64,000 bases of DNA from Metridium senile (lineage: Eukaryota; Cnidaria; Anthozoa; Actiniaria; Metridiidae). The position numbers were made by a program, and so were the translations under genes. The stretch covers positions 5,982,069 to 6,046,068 of the forward strand of contig OX459105.1 of NCBI GenBank assembly GCA_949775045.1, read 5' to 3'. Positions 36,001-47,700 of this stretch are shown here, one piece after another; position 1 is the first letter of the stretch, and the number at the start of each line of letters is the position of its first letter. The notes under the pieces were generated by a model, which was not told the origin of the DNA, did no database searches, and was given only the letters and a program-made list of their open reading frames with translations.

Positions 36001-38861
36001 TCGGCGTACCGTAGTCACCTACAAAAACTTTTGATGAATTTTTGACATTATTTTGACATTTTTTCATCTCAATCGGACCAATTACAGACATCAATGTATC
36101 TCAAGTCTCCGCCTCTGATCGATATTAACTCCACCTCTCGATATAAGCTCCGCCTCTCGATATAAACGTGTATCTGATTGGTCCGATTGAGATGAAAAAA
36201 TGTCAAAATAATGTCAAAAATTCATCAAAAGTTTTTGTAGGTGACTACGGTACGCCGAGTCGCACTGTAATACAGACATTTAGATTTTCACACACAATAT
36301 TACTATTACCATCACAATCATGACCACCATAGCCATCACCATTACCATGGAAACTAGAGGGTTTCTTGATCTAGTATTTGTATGTCTGTGTTTGTTAACC
36401 TTAAGAGAAACCTTCTGGCCAAACGAACCTAGTGTTTTGAATTCTCTGAGCTAAACACTAGCAGAAGTTCAATATTTGACCCTGGGCTAAATCTGATTGG
36501 TTTATGTCTTTGAAAAATTTTGATTGAACTTAATTTGACAAATTGATGAGATTAGGTTCCAAATATAGCCATAATTGAGTGGTAATCAAATCAACATAGA
36601 AGTGAGGTTCTAAGCTAATAATTTGGCCAGAGGTTTATTTCTTGTTGCATCAAAAACTATCAAATTTACAAACGCCAAATCAAGTAGAAAATAACCTCTG
36701 GTAAACGGTGTACTACATCACTATCATTCCTAATACATTTAAGAAAATACACCATGCAGACTTCAATTTAATATACATGTTTCGGCAGAAACGTCCGCCA
36801 TCATCAGTGATTTAATGACAAGTGTAAGCGTACATTGAATATATAGACAAAAAATATGGATAAAAAGAAAAATACAATGGGTAATTAAAGAATCAAAAAC
36901 AAAGTTTTATATTTAGATGTTTGATTTAGGCGTTAAGCTTAGAGGCTTTTCCCAAAGGATATATATGCAAAGCTTCTTTGATTTTGAGAATTGTGAATTG
37001 AGTGCTTGCTCGATCTATGATAGTAAACTGGCTTAAATCGCTACTGGCAACAGGGCAAGAACTTATATACTTGAATATGTGTGAGGCCTTTTTATTATTT
37101 CATATTCAAATAATTTTAATCATAGTATGCTAGTCAAAAAATAGGCTGCCCGAAAAATTTGGGATCATTTGAGTGTGAAACAGCTGAAATATGATTTTTT
37201 GAATGTAAAATTTTCTCCATACAAAGTCTCTTGTTTTTGGCCTGGTTCTAACCAGTTGGAACCAAAAATAAGAGACTTTGTATTGAGAAAATTTTACATT
37301 CAAAAAATCATATCTCAGCCATTTCACACTCAAATGATCCCAAATTTTCGGGCAGCCTATTTTTTGACTAGCATTCTATGATGAAAGTAGTCTGAATACG
37401 AAAAGATTAAAAAAAAAAAAAATTATGACGTCATCACTTCAGTACTCTATTTCTGGTCCAGTATTGCATTTATTAGTTTTCATTTAGACTTACCGCCAAC
37501 ATTGGTGAGGTCAAAAGGCCCCATGCGAAAAACTCTAAAAAGATGACTACAGTTGCATGGTACACATTAGGCTTGCCAAATCCCTGAAGACAATCAAGAA
37601 AAATAAATACATCAAACAAGAAATAAATAAGAACAGGTTCCCATTTAAATCTGTACTTTCCCATTTAAATCTGTACTTATGCAAATTTTGTTGACGTGTG
37701 CTAAACACATTGAATTGAATAAAAGGTTTGGTAGGGAACCTGCAACAGTAAGGTCAATTACTGTGGGCCTTTGAGCGAGTGGTTGGGGTCACTGTGGTGA
37801 TTGGTTTGTTGTGCCGAAATGCATGTAACTAGCTTTCTCACTCACTGAAACTGAACCCCACATTTACGTTCAAATAACAAATGATCAGACTTTTTTCAAT
37901 TGCTCGGCGCGGTAAAAAATAGCTTCTATTCAATAAACAAAATCCTCAGATAGACTAGTTGGGCTGCCTGTGTGGAAACTAGCTAGTAAACTAGTATAGG
38001 TTGCATCGGTGTTGGATATCAATGTTTGTTATATTTATTTATCTATTTCGTCATTCATTCATTCATTAATATATTTATCCATTCATTCATTTATCATTGA
38101 TTCATTTAATAATCCATTTCTTAACGATTTAATTATTCATTCATATATTCATTCATTTATATTTCATTCATATGTTTACCCATTTTTATATTCATTTATT
38201 TACTCATTCATTTATCATTTTTTAATTTATTTATCCATTCAAAACACAAAAACAATACTACTATCAAGATTTGTGTTGCTAGAAAATGTTAGAATTCTTC
38301 ATCCAAGTCGCTTACGATAATAAGAAATGATAATTTTACACAATAAACATATCGTTTAAATAACACAATAATCACAGGTAAAAGGTAAGAAAAAGAAGCT
38401 TATTTAATACTATTACTAAGTAACTATAAGTGCCAGTTAAATTAATACTATTGGACACAACAAATCAATACTAGAACTCATTTTCTTAACAAGATTAATT
38501 AGCTATTTGTACAATTAATGCTTTGAAAGTGTACATCAATGCTACGTATAAAGATTCACGTAGATTCGATCGAGATAGGCACAGACGTAGCCTAAAATGA
38601 TGCTATCGTTTTTCATTAGGTCTCGTTAAACAAATCAAAACCGTAAACAAATTGATATATAGAGAATAAAAAAAGACTATTTACTCAAGCAAAGAATGTA
38701 TAATAATATCGATATTAAAGTCGTGTGGGATATTTCAGAAATGATTCGTGCACGCTTACCGATTTTCCTTCGCGATTTGATGACCGCCATTTTCTCGCAC
38801 TAGAAGCTGGAAAAGTCACTAACTTTTTGAGTCTTTTCTTCCCAATCATGACCTGATGCAT
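27549..38861 (-). CDS. MFSD14: MFSD14A/B (HIAT1) family major-facilitator transporter, 12 exons, complete
   Basis: Exons on the minus strand: 38861-38760, 37583-37494, 35946-35884, 34916-34789, 33867-33753, 32002-31784, 31054-30941, 30719-30648, 30513-30401, 29379-29282, 28650-28481, 27761-27549. All junctions are GT-AG, phases agree, and the coding total is 1497 bases, 498 residues, close to the usual 490. Clear family signatures are YHATVVIFLEFFAWGLLTSP, the motif-A loop LGALSDVWGRKSF (residues about 96-108), VFAYVADCTEQNERS, PASWGAPISWEQADPF, VFLSYLPEAGQYS and GIRGLCNGIGPALFGF. The family is a 12-helix membrane protein of endosome/Golgi membranes in vertebrates; the transported substrate is not established. 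An in-frame second Met (38849) could also start translation. The tail NTPLLIQENS resembles an acidic di-leucine sorting signal. Introns hold minisatellites and MITEs. Confidence 0.97.
27880..28210. repeat. GAAA/GGAAGGAG purine tract (MFSD14 intron 11)
   Basis: GAAAGAAAG followed by about a dozen GGAAGGAGGGAAGAAA-type units. Expanded counterpart of 9500-9720. Confidence 0.92.
28680..28912. other. B-specific intron insertion with an ATGGCGGCC motif
   Basis: Absent from block A. Contains AATCCAAGATGGCGGCCAAG followed by GTGAGATCG, which resembles a first exon with a YY1-type motif and a splice donor on the plus strand. No downstream exon could be assigned. Confidence 0.35.
29480..30175. repeat. 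Degenerate ATC/ACC minisatellite (MFSD14 intron 9)
   Basis: Starts with a few 51-bp units as in block A, then changes to longer units containing CACAATCACGGTGATCACCA and GTCCACATCAATACCATC. Confidence 0.9.
31110..31380. repeat. 73-bp-type repeat element in reverse orientation (MFSD14 intron 6)
   Basis: Two copies of ATCTAGCACCGCTGTACTAT with TTTGCACAGGGATA, the reverse complement of the array at 50371-50720. They are followed by TGTGAATATTTTGACAACA and GCTTAGCCTGTG, also found at 42890-42985 and (reversed) near 49930-49990. Confidence 0.85.
32045..33395. repeat. Minisatellite, about 54-60-bp unit, over 20 copies (MFSD14 intron 5)
   Basis: The unit contains GATGATCAGAATAATAATAA, TGGTGATAATAATAGTACTA and ATAAAAATAATGATGATG. 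Length varies by triplets, which produces long meaningless frames on both strands. A higher-order repeat of about 220 bp is visible from 32730 to 33120. Confidence 0.93.
33510..33702. mobile_element. 193-bp foldback MITE (ACAGGTTCCC family), copy 2
   Basis: Full-length copy ending 50 bases from the donor site of MFSD14 exon 5. No clear target duplication. Confidence 0.9.
33977..34171. mobile_element. ACAGGTTCCC-family MITE, copy 3 (one end lost)
   Basis: The left end carries the doubled CCCATTTAAATCTGTACTTT motif. The right arm stops after GTACAGATT, so the terminal segment is missing. Confidence 0.85.
34204..34372. mobile_element. Foldback MITE, relative of 8784-9019, one end lost (MFSD14 intron 4)
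   Basis: Begins CACCTACTTACAAG after TA. Arms AGGAATAAATTAAAAGTACA and TGTACTTTTAATTTATTCCT. The terminal GTAGGTG is absent at the right. Confidence 0.75.
35006..35296. mobile_element. About 290-bp foldback MITE (CCTCGGGAACCC family), intact copy
   Basis: Left TCCTCGGGAACCCAGGGGTA; right TACCCCTGGGTTCCC. Inner arms TTCCGGAAGTCAAAATTCA and its complement surround TTGGTCGACTTTATTAGGTC. A second copy interrupted by another element is at 51780-52892. Confidence 0.88.
35361..35847. mobile_element. Probable degraded DNA transposon remnant (CAGTCAACTCGC end)
   Basis: The right end reads GCGAGTTGACTG followed by TA; the left contains CAACTCTCAACTTACGGACA. Several ATTACGGACA motifs occur near both ends in opposite orientations. 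A CAGT end next to TA suggests a pogo/Tigger- or mariner-type origin; no transposase frame is seen. Confidence 0.45.
35992..36267. mobile_element. 276-bp perfect-TIR MITE with TA flanks (MFSD14 intron 2)
   Basis: Starts CAGTGCGACTCGGCGTACC and ends GGTACGCCGAGTCGCACTG. Arms of about 90 bp are nearly identical and TA lies on each side. CAGTG ends with TA duplication are typical of Tc1/mariner-like elements. It lies 46 bases from the acceptor of exon 3. Confidence 0.9.
37128..37373. mobile_element. 246-bp foldback element (MFSD14 intron 2)
   Basis: Ends TGCTAGTCAAAAAATAGGC and GCCTATTTTTTGACTAGCA. Arms of about 110 bp are near-perfect reverse complements. Confidence 0.88.
37633..37709. mobile_element. 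ACAGGTTCCC-family MITE, copy 4 (5' half only)
   Basis: Matches the left arm up to GTGTGCTAAACACA, then enters unrelated DNA. It lies about 50 bases upstream of the exon 2 acceptor of MFSD14. Confidence 0.85.
38045..38240. repeat. Degenerate ATTC/ATTT tetranucleotide repeat (MFSD14 intron 1)
   Basis: CATTCATTCATT and ATTTATCCATTC-type repeats. Confidence 0.85.
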
Positions 38862-39367
38862 GGCATCGGGGTATTTACGAAGTTTACCGGTCGGAGCCGT
38901 CGTTAAGACGAATGTTTTAGCCCTTTTTGATACTAATGTTCATTTTCTTGAGTCATTTTCTATCAAAATAATCGATATCAGGTTATTGCAATACGTATCT
39001 GCGCATGACAGGAACAATATACTCCACTGACCAAACGTTTCGGTTTGCGAGAATAAACACGCGATTTTCTCAAATAGTTTATTTCTTTTCATCCATCAAT
39101 CCCTTCCTATTATAAACTAAACTTTATTTTTTACAAAATATGTTCCTATCTGAATATTAAATTTTCGTCAAGGATTCGGATATTTTCGCAAGATGTTCGG
39201 AAAGGTACTTGTCGTTCGGAAATGTTTTCGTGACCGTTCGGTCCGTCTCGGCCGAGGCTCTCTCGTTTACTTTTGCTTAGAAACACGTAAGTCACAACAC
39301 ACAAGTTTTACGAGAAAACAAATTCGTTTACAATCATTTTAACATGTAGTTTATGAAAACCATAATT
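38862..39367. promoter_or_regulatory. Shared (bidirectional) promoter region of MFSD14 and the kelch gene
   Basis: Only about 506 bases separate the two divergent start codons. The stretch is richer in CG dinucleotides than its surroundings (for example GTCCGTCTCGGCCGAGG near 39240) and shows no clear TATA box, which fits a housekeeping bidirectional promoter. Transcription starts cannot be placed from sequence alone. Confidence 0.65.
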
Positions 39368-41717
39368 ATGTCTTGTACTTGGGTGAAGAGAGATACTTAC
39401 GGTCCTGTCCCTGCTGCAAGGTAAACATTATTTTCGCATTCCGCCATTTAGAATTCTTGTTCAAGAATTTAAATTTCGACCCATTAAGTTCTTACATTAA
39501 ACTATTTGTTTAACTGTGATTGTAATTATAGGTTGTTATGGTATTTGCAACTGTTAATTGATGAATTAAGTTCGATATAAATGCTAAGAATTCAAAAATT
39601 GTACATAATTTCGTACAATTATAGTTTTAGGTGATTATTTTGTTACTAAGGGTAGTTTTTAATCGTTGATAGGAAGCTTCTTATATACTGAAGTCGGCTA
39701 TTATATTCGTTAATTGAATTTATTATATAAATAACAGTGATTTACGGGCCAGGATTAATAGCTGCACTGAGAAATACCCTATCGTATATTTCGTTATATT
39801 CATCTCATCATCAACCTTATTATCATATTCATCACCATTTGTCATCATCGCACGTCATCATCATATTCATCAACAACATAAGGGACCGTTCATTTTTTAC
39901 CAGGGAGGGGGGGGCCGGTGGAATTTAGGGGGGGGCAGGAAAATAAAACAAGCTCTAGAAGGGGGGGGGGGCAAAAAAAATTTTTGAGTCAAGAGGGGGG
40001 TCCATAAAAAAATACATCAATTTAATGCAAGAGGTAGATGAAATGGATCAAGAAGAAGAGGAAACAAGTGAAGTGAAGTGAAGTGTGTGGGTTTTTTTGG
40101 GGGGGAGGGGGGCATGAATTGAATTTGATAGCAGTGGGGGGGGGGGGGGGCAGATTTGTTTTGCAGCCAAAGAGAGGGGGGCCAGTTTTTTTTAAAGGGC
40201 TACCAAGGAAAACACACCGCCCCCCCCCCCCCCCCCCCTCCCTGGTAAAAAATGAACGGTCCCTAATCATCATCATCATCACCACCACTAGAATCCTCAT
40301 CAACACCTTCATCATCATCATCATCACCACCACTAGAATCCTCATCAACACCTTCATCATTATCATCATCACCACCACTAGAATCCTCATCAACACCTTC
40401 ATCATTATCATCATCACCACTAAAATCCTCATCAACACCTTCATCATTATCATCATCACCACCACTAGAATCCTCATCAACACCTTCATCATCATCATCA
40501 TCACCACCACCAGAATCCTCATCAACACCTTCATCATTATCATCACCACCACCACTAGAATCCTCATCAACACCTTCATCATTATCATCATCACCACCAC
40601 TAGAATCCTCATCAACACCTTCATCATCATCATCATCACCACCACTAGAATCCTCATCAACACCTTCATCATCATCATCACCACCACCACTAGAATCCTC
40701 ATCAACACCTTCATCATTATCATCATCACCACCACTAGAATCCTCATCAACACCTTCATCATCATCATCATCACCACCACTAGAATCCTCATCAACACCT
40801 TCATCATTATCATCATCACCACCACTAGAATCCTCATCAACACCTTCATCATTATCATCATCACCACCACTAGAATCCTCATCAACACCTTCATCATCAT
40901 CATCATCACCACCACCAGAATCCTCATCAACACCTTCATCATCATCATCACCACCACTAGAATCCTCATCAACACCTTCATCATCATCATCACCACCACT
41001 AGAATCCTCATCAACACCTTCATCATTATCATCATCACCACCACTAGAATCCTCATCAACACCTTCATCATCATCATCATCACCACCACTAGAATCCTCA
41101 TCAACACCTTCATCATCATCATCATCACCACCACTAGAATCCTCATCAACACCTTCATCATCATCATCATCACCACCACTAGAATCCTCATCAACACCTT
41201 CATCATCATCATCATCACCACCACTAGAATCCTCATCAACACCTTCATCATCATCATCATCACCACCACTACTAGAATCCTCATCAACACCTTCATCATC
41301 ATCATCATCACCACCACTAGAATCCTCATCAACACCTTCATCATTATCATCATCACCACCACTAGAATCCTCATCAACACCTTCATCATCATCATCATCA
41401 TCATCATCATTTTCATCATCATTATCGTTTGAGGTCCTTTTTGAAAATCATGTAAATGAAAAAGTTTTCCTCAATAAAGATTATTAAAAAAAAATCATCA
41501 TCACCACCACCACCACAATCCTCATCATCAACACCTTCATCATCATCATTATCATCATCACAATTACCACTCTCATTGTTTCCATCATCATCATCACCAC
41601 CACCAAATGTTCTCATCACCATTATTTACATTGTCATTATCATCATCATCACCATCATGTACCACCCTCATCATCATTATCATCACCATCACCACCACCA
41701 CAATCCTCATCCTCATT

Positions 41718-41749
<32 letters not shown>

Positions 41750-44700
41750 GGTTTAGCTATTGTTTCCTATATTAACCTACAGGCAAGGTCATGCCACCAC
41801 ACTAGTTGGTAAGAGTGCTTATATCTTTGGTGGAAGCAGTGGTAGTGGTTATGGTGGACATGATGCCGCCAGTGCTGATCCGGTTTACTTGAATGATCTT
41901 TTCCATCTCAAAGGTTGGTGTGTCATTCATAAGATCTTGGATCCAATTATATTTTTGTAAATTGAGGGGGGCATAAGGGGGTGCTGGAAACCGCAAAACC
42001 GCACAAAAAGAATCTACAAAAACCACACAATTGCACCAAAATTTGCTAAAAACTGCAACCACAAGATTTGCGAAACCGCAAAACTGCAGTTATGAATGAA
42101 AAACCCGTAAATCTGCACCAAAAATAATAATAATAATTATAATAATAATGTAATATTTTATATAGCGTCAATATCACTGGTTTCAACAACGCTTTACAAT
42201 ATAAAAATTTTAAAATCTAATAAGTAATGATTTAGAAACGCATAATGATGTAAAAATGAGACTTAGTAAAGAAATAATTGTTTTTTGACGTTTCAGAGCC
42301 ATCACGCTCCATTATCAGATAATACTAATTACAAAATGGCTATCCATCAAGGCTAAATTATTTACATAAATTAGTTTATAAGCGAACTTCTGCATTTTGT
42401 AATTAGTATTATCTGATAATGGAGCGTGATGGCTCCGAAACGTCAAAAAACAATTATTTCTTTACTAAGTCTCATTTTTACATCATTATGCTTTAAAATC
42501 TAAGAAACATTTAATATTAACAACTATCTATCTATTAACAACTATCATCAATTTGAAATAATATAACTTTTGTAAATTTAAAACTAATATAAAACTAATA
42601 TAAAAACAATGCGAAACCGCATCACCACAAACCCTTTTGCCCTCTCTAAATTCCTGACAATTTTCCAGTTTTAGGAAATTGGTTTAGGTTCTTTTGGTTT
42701 GTGCAACAAATAGCTGTAGTCCCTTCACATCTCCCTGCACCATCAGTTCCCCTTGAATCAAAGTGAGATGAACGTTGCAATGATAGAGACAGGTGAATTA
42801 TTGTCCTGCGAGTGTTCAAATGTCTCTATCATTGCAAACTCAACATTCGTTTTGCTTCAATGCAGAGGCCCAGCTACCTTTCAAATAAGATATTGTTAAG
42901 CGATAAAATGTTTTTGTACTTTGCTTGGGATTTGTGAATATTTTGACAACATATCAAGGCTTAGCCTGTGGAAATGCTTTTTTTGTCAAATAGAACATCC
43001 TTTGAATATAGAGGGTTTTTACTGTATAGAATATCATTAAATAAATAATGCCTTTTGAATATATATACACTTTACTGTATACAATATGTAATTCTTATTT
43101 ACCAGGAGTTGTATCATTAATGTATTTTGAATGTACAGGCGCTTCACTGTATAGAATATGTAGTATGCTCATGCATTAACCAGGAGTTGTGCCATTGTTT
43201 TTCAGTTAGTCTTCAAGTGACATGGGAGCGTATGAGACAGTTGGGTGATATACCATGTGGGAGAGACGGACACACACTAAGGTTGTTTTATTTTCTTCAA
43301 AATTTGAAGATTTTTATCCTGACATTATAGTACCTTTTTAAAAGATGTGTACAACTACATTAATAAGTACTACACATAATGCTATCTAAAATGATTTTTT
43401 TTAATATATATAGTTTTATCACATTCTTATGTAAGTTCCGACGTTTATTGCTAAGTTACTCTTTCCTGGTATTGCAGTCACAAAGACTTTTAAACATTGC
43501 AGTAATAAAATTATTTCACATATATTTAGTTTTAACTGAGTGTATGACTAGATAAATTGTCTTATTAAGAAACTATCAGCTCATCTAAAGCGGGTACAGC
43601 TGCCTATACCCCTCCCCTGGAAACCCCCCTTCCCCCTCCCCCTCCCCCTCCCACTCCCCCTCCCCCTGGACATTTATAGAAGTTATGATACTATTCTACC
43701 ATTGTACAGTTCTGTTGGGTCAATGCTGTACCTTCTTGGTGGATCTAATTACCCAGAAGCAGAGGAATGTCTTGATGGACTCTACTCATATGACATTGGT
43801 AAGCATAATAACTAGAGCAGCTTGTGTATAAGTGGAATACAGTTACATGTTATGTTGGAAAATTACTGACCCCATTTCACATTTTAACATTCCTTCAGTC
43901 CTTTTCTTCTTTCTCTCTTTCACTCTTTCTTTCTTACTTCTTTTCTTCATTATTCCATCTATCCATCCATCCATCCTTTCATTTATTCTTTTCCTCCATT
44001 GATCTGTTCATTCAATTATTCATCAGTCAATTTTCTAATATATCATCCATCAATAATTTCATTCATTTGTTCATTCATCCTTGCATTCATTTGTTCATTC
44101 ATTCACCCATTTATTCATCCATCTATTCATCCATTCATCCATCCATGTATCCATCTATTCATTCATTCATCCATCCATGTATCCATCTATTCATTCATTC
44201 ATTTGCCCATCCATTCATTCATTCATTCATTGGTTATACTGTCATTATGTTAGTGTTTATTTTGTAATCATCTGTTTTGTATGTCAACCAATAGGAACCC
44301 TCTCTTGGGAGCTATGTCCAACACAGGGATACCAACCAAGAACATTAGGCCATTCAACTGCAGCAGTTGGCGATACACTGTATGTGTTTGGAGGCATTTA
44401 TCGTGGAGAAGCTAGCAACTCACTGTACATGCTAAATACTGGTAGGAACTTAGGAATGGAACTTTATCTAATGATAATGGTGTTCTTTAATGCCTTTGAG
44501 AGTTTCAGTAGTCAAACTCTGATTATATTGATTGTTTTTAATACTTTTCATGATTGTAAGACATATTTGAAATTTTATTTTTCAAGGGAATCTAACATGG
44601 ACACTTCTGAAGGTGTCAGGGCAACCACCATCACCTAGGTAAGATATGAGTGGCATAGGTTGTCAGGGCAACCACCATCACCTAGGTAATATAGGTTGTC

Positions 44701-47700
44701 AAGTAGCTTATTATAAGCTTTTCACCACTCATCTACAGTCCAGGTTTAGTTTAGTTTATTGCTTAACACCACAACAGCGTATGACACCAATTGACAGTGG
44801 GCCCTGTTTGAGTTATGTGCTGACATCCCAGTGGGATCCTTGTGCCTACCTTTTAGGGTCCTCTTAGGGTTCTTGTTTTTAAAAAGTCTTTGAAAGGCTT
44901 TGACTGTTCTCTTGATTTATGGGCACCTTTTTAGGGGTCATTTTATTCAAAATCAACTGTCCATCACCCCTACTAATTTTACAAAGAGAGCCCCCCCCCC
45001 ACCCCCTCCCTCCCAGAGGTGACATACACCTAATTTAAAAAACATTGTCATGTTTGAAATGTAGATCATAGATTGTAGATGGTTGATCATAGAAGCGGAA
45101 ATTAAAGTGGTGAAAATTAGAGTGGTGAACATTAAAGTGGCAAATCTCATGGAAATTTACAAACAGATCAGAGTGATATTGATGTAAAATGATCATCATG
45201 TTCTTTTAGAGTTATGATATTTTGTTTGCATTTTCCAATGTTGGGTTCCCTGTGTACAGGTGTGACCATGACTGTGCTGTGATTGGAGAGAAGTTCTACA
45301 TCTGTGGGGGTAGTGGTGGGGAGTCTTTGTGGTTCAATGATTTGTATTGTTTTGATACAGGTATGTTGTAACGCTAATAGTATAGTTTCAAATATATATA
45401 TCACCTTAACTTATAGGAGGGGGACATAGGGGGTGGGGGGTTGGGGGTAGAGTCCACAACACAGCAACACCACATTACAATGTCTTTCACCAAACTTGAC
45501 AAACACCACACCTTTAAAATTCACCAGACACCACTGCTTTGGATAAACAAACACCAAAGGCATTTACATCACCGCAACACTGACAACGCTGCAATCCCCA
45601 AAATCTCCCTCTTATAGTGACGTGACGGCACAGTGATTATTCTTTTTGTCTCTCACAACTGAGGTTCAGGTTGAAGTCTGGGACTGGGCATGGATCATAT
45701 GTGAGTTGAGTTTGTTTAAGGTGGCTCACTATAGTTTTTTTGACATTTTTTTTACACTTTCCCTCTTAGCACTTTGTACTGGATCATCCTCCGGTTTGAG
45801 TTGCGCATCCATATCTTATTAATGACAATGAAATAAACAGAATAATATACTAAGCTAGATATATCGTTCTTTAATTAATGTAGTTTTATTTGCCACTAAC
45901 AAAACATTTTAAATTAAGAAATGGTTCTTTGTGTTTCAGTTACTTTAGTTTGGTATTATATTGATGCTCAAGGCCATTTACCACATCCTAGAAGTCTACA
46001 CACGATATGTGCACATCATGATAAGGTACACTACTTTTAACTAACAAATTCATTTAAAGATTTGATGTTGTTTTGCCTGCAATTTATCATACAATCAATG
46101 AATTCATTCAACCAAGTATTCATTCATTCAATCATTTATTCATTCAATCATTTATTCAATCATTCATTTTTTCATTCATTCAATCATTCATTTTTTCATT
46201 CATTCAATCATTCATTTTTTCATTCATTCAATCATTCATTTTTTCATTCATTCAATCATTCATTTTTTCATTCATTCAATCATTCATTTTTTCATTCATT
46301 CAATCATTCATTTTTTCATTCATTCAATCATTCATTTTTTCATTCATTCAATCATTCATTTTTTCATTCATTCAATCATTCATTCAATCATTCATTCAAT
46401 CATTCATTTTTTCATTCATTCAATCATTCATTTATCCATGTATTCATTCGTTCAATCATGGATGAGGTTGTCATGAGAACCATGAAATGGTCTATTATCT
46501 GCATTATTCCGTATTTATTCCGTATTTATTCTGTATTTATTTTGTATAACAACTTTTAAAATGCAAATGAACATATATGTAAAATAACATGCTAATGAGG
46601 TGTGCATGTAGCTATTTGCTTTCATTCTTTTCCTTGAGACACAAACCACTGAAAGTCATTGATAAAACGGTTTTGAGGAAATCTATAAATGCTTTCGTTG
46701 TTTTCTCTCAACTCACTGAAGCACTTTGCTACACGCACACCTAATTAGCATGTTGTTTTAAACTTTAAAAACTCATTAATAATTCATGAACTGAAGATAA
46801 AGATTCACCCTAATTTACATCAATTTTAACCTGAATTTTCTCTAATAAACTTTGAATCATAAATCCTTGATTTTTTTTACAAAAACACAAAATATAGGTT
46901 GGAGTTTTTGAAGTCGTTTAATAAACTCACAGATCGTGTTTTATCAGGTTTAAAACCACTTGGCTTCGCCTCATGGTTTTAAATCCCGATAAAACATTCC
47001 TGCTCGTTAATTATAATGCTCGTTTTTATTATTAATATTCTCATTTGCATGTTTAAAGGGGATCATACGATAACGTTCTACTAAGTAAAGAATAACAAAA
47101 TTGACTTCTGTTTTTCAGGATATTTATCTATTTGGAGGCTCCAACGATTCGCCTCATTGTAAAGTACCATCACCCTTTGGTGATATCTTCAAATTTAGCT
47201 TGTGTAAGTGTTGTACATGAATTATGAATAAGAAAAAGCACTATAATCTTTACACCATGTACTGTAAATCTATTGTATTTTTCGTTAGCTTCATTCTTTT
47301 ATTCAACTTGGACCCTAAGAGGGAGTTTCTTAAAACCATACACATCAATTAATAATCTTGTTTTATTCTTTCAGCGAAGATGAAATGGAAGAAACTACAT
47401 TGTGAAGGGATAAGCCCTGATAGAAGGCTAGGTCACACAGCATGTATAGTATATGGTCAGGTACGTCACATGTAGTGTTTGATTGACGATTAGTGCATCA
47501 TCAGATAGTATCGCTTCTATCATCATCATCATAATCATCATCATCATTATAACCAACATTATCATCATCATTATTGCCATCATTATCAATATCTTTATCA
47601 TCTGACACTTTCATCATCATTATCTTTATCATGAACATTATCATCATCATCATCACCAACATAATTTTGATCATCATCATCATCATCATCGTTATAACCA

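Noticed and set aside
40022..41432. Open frames of 449 and 466 codons around the 42-bp array
   Set aside because: Repeat-derived on both strands, running into the G/C-tract MITE. The array lies inside intron 1 of the kelch gene, whose exon phases fit without it.
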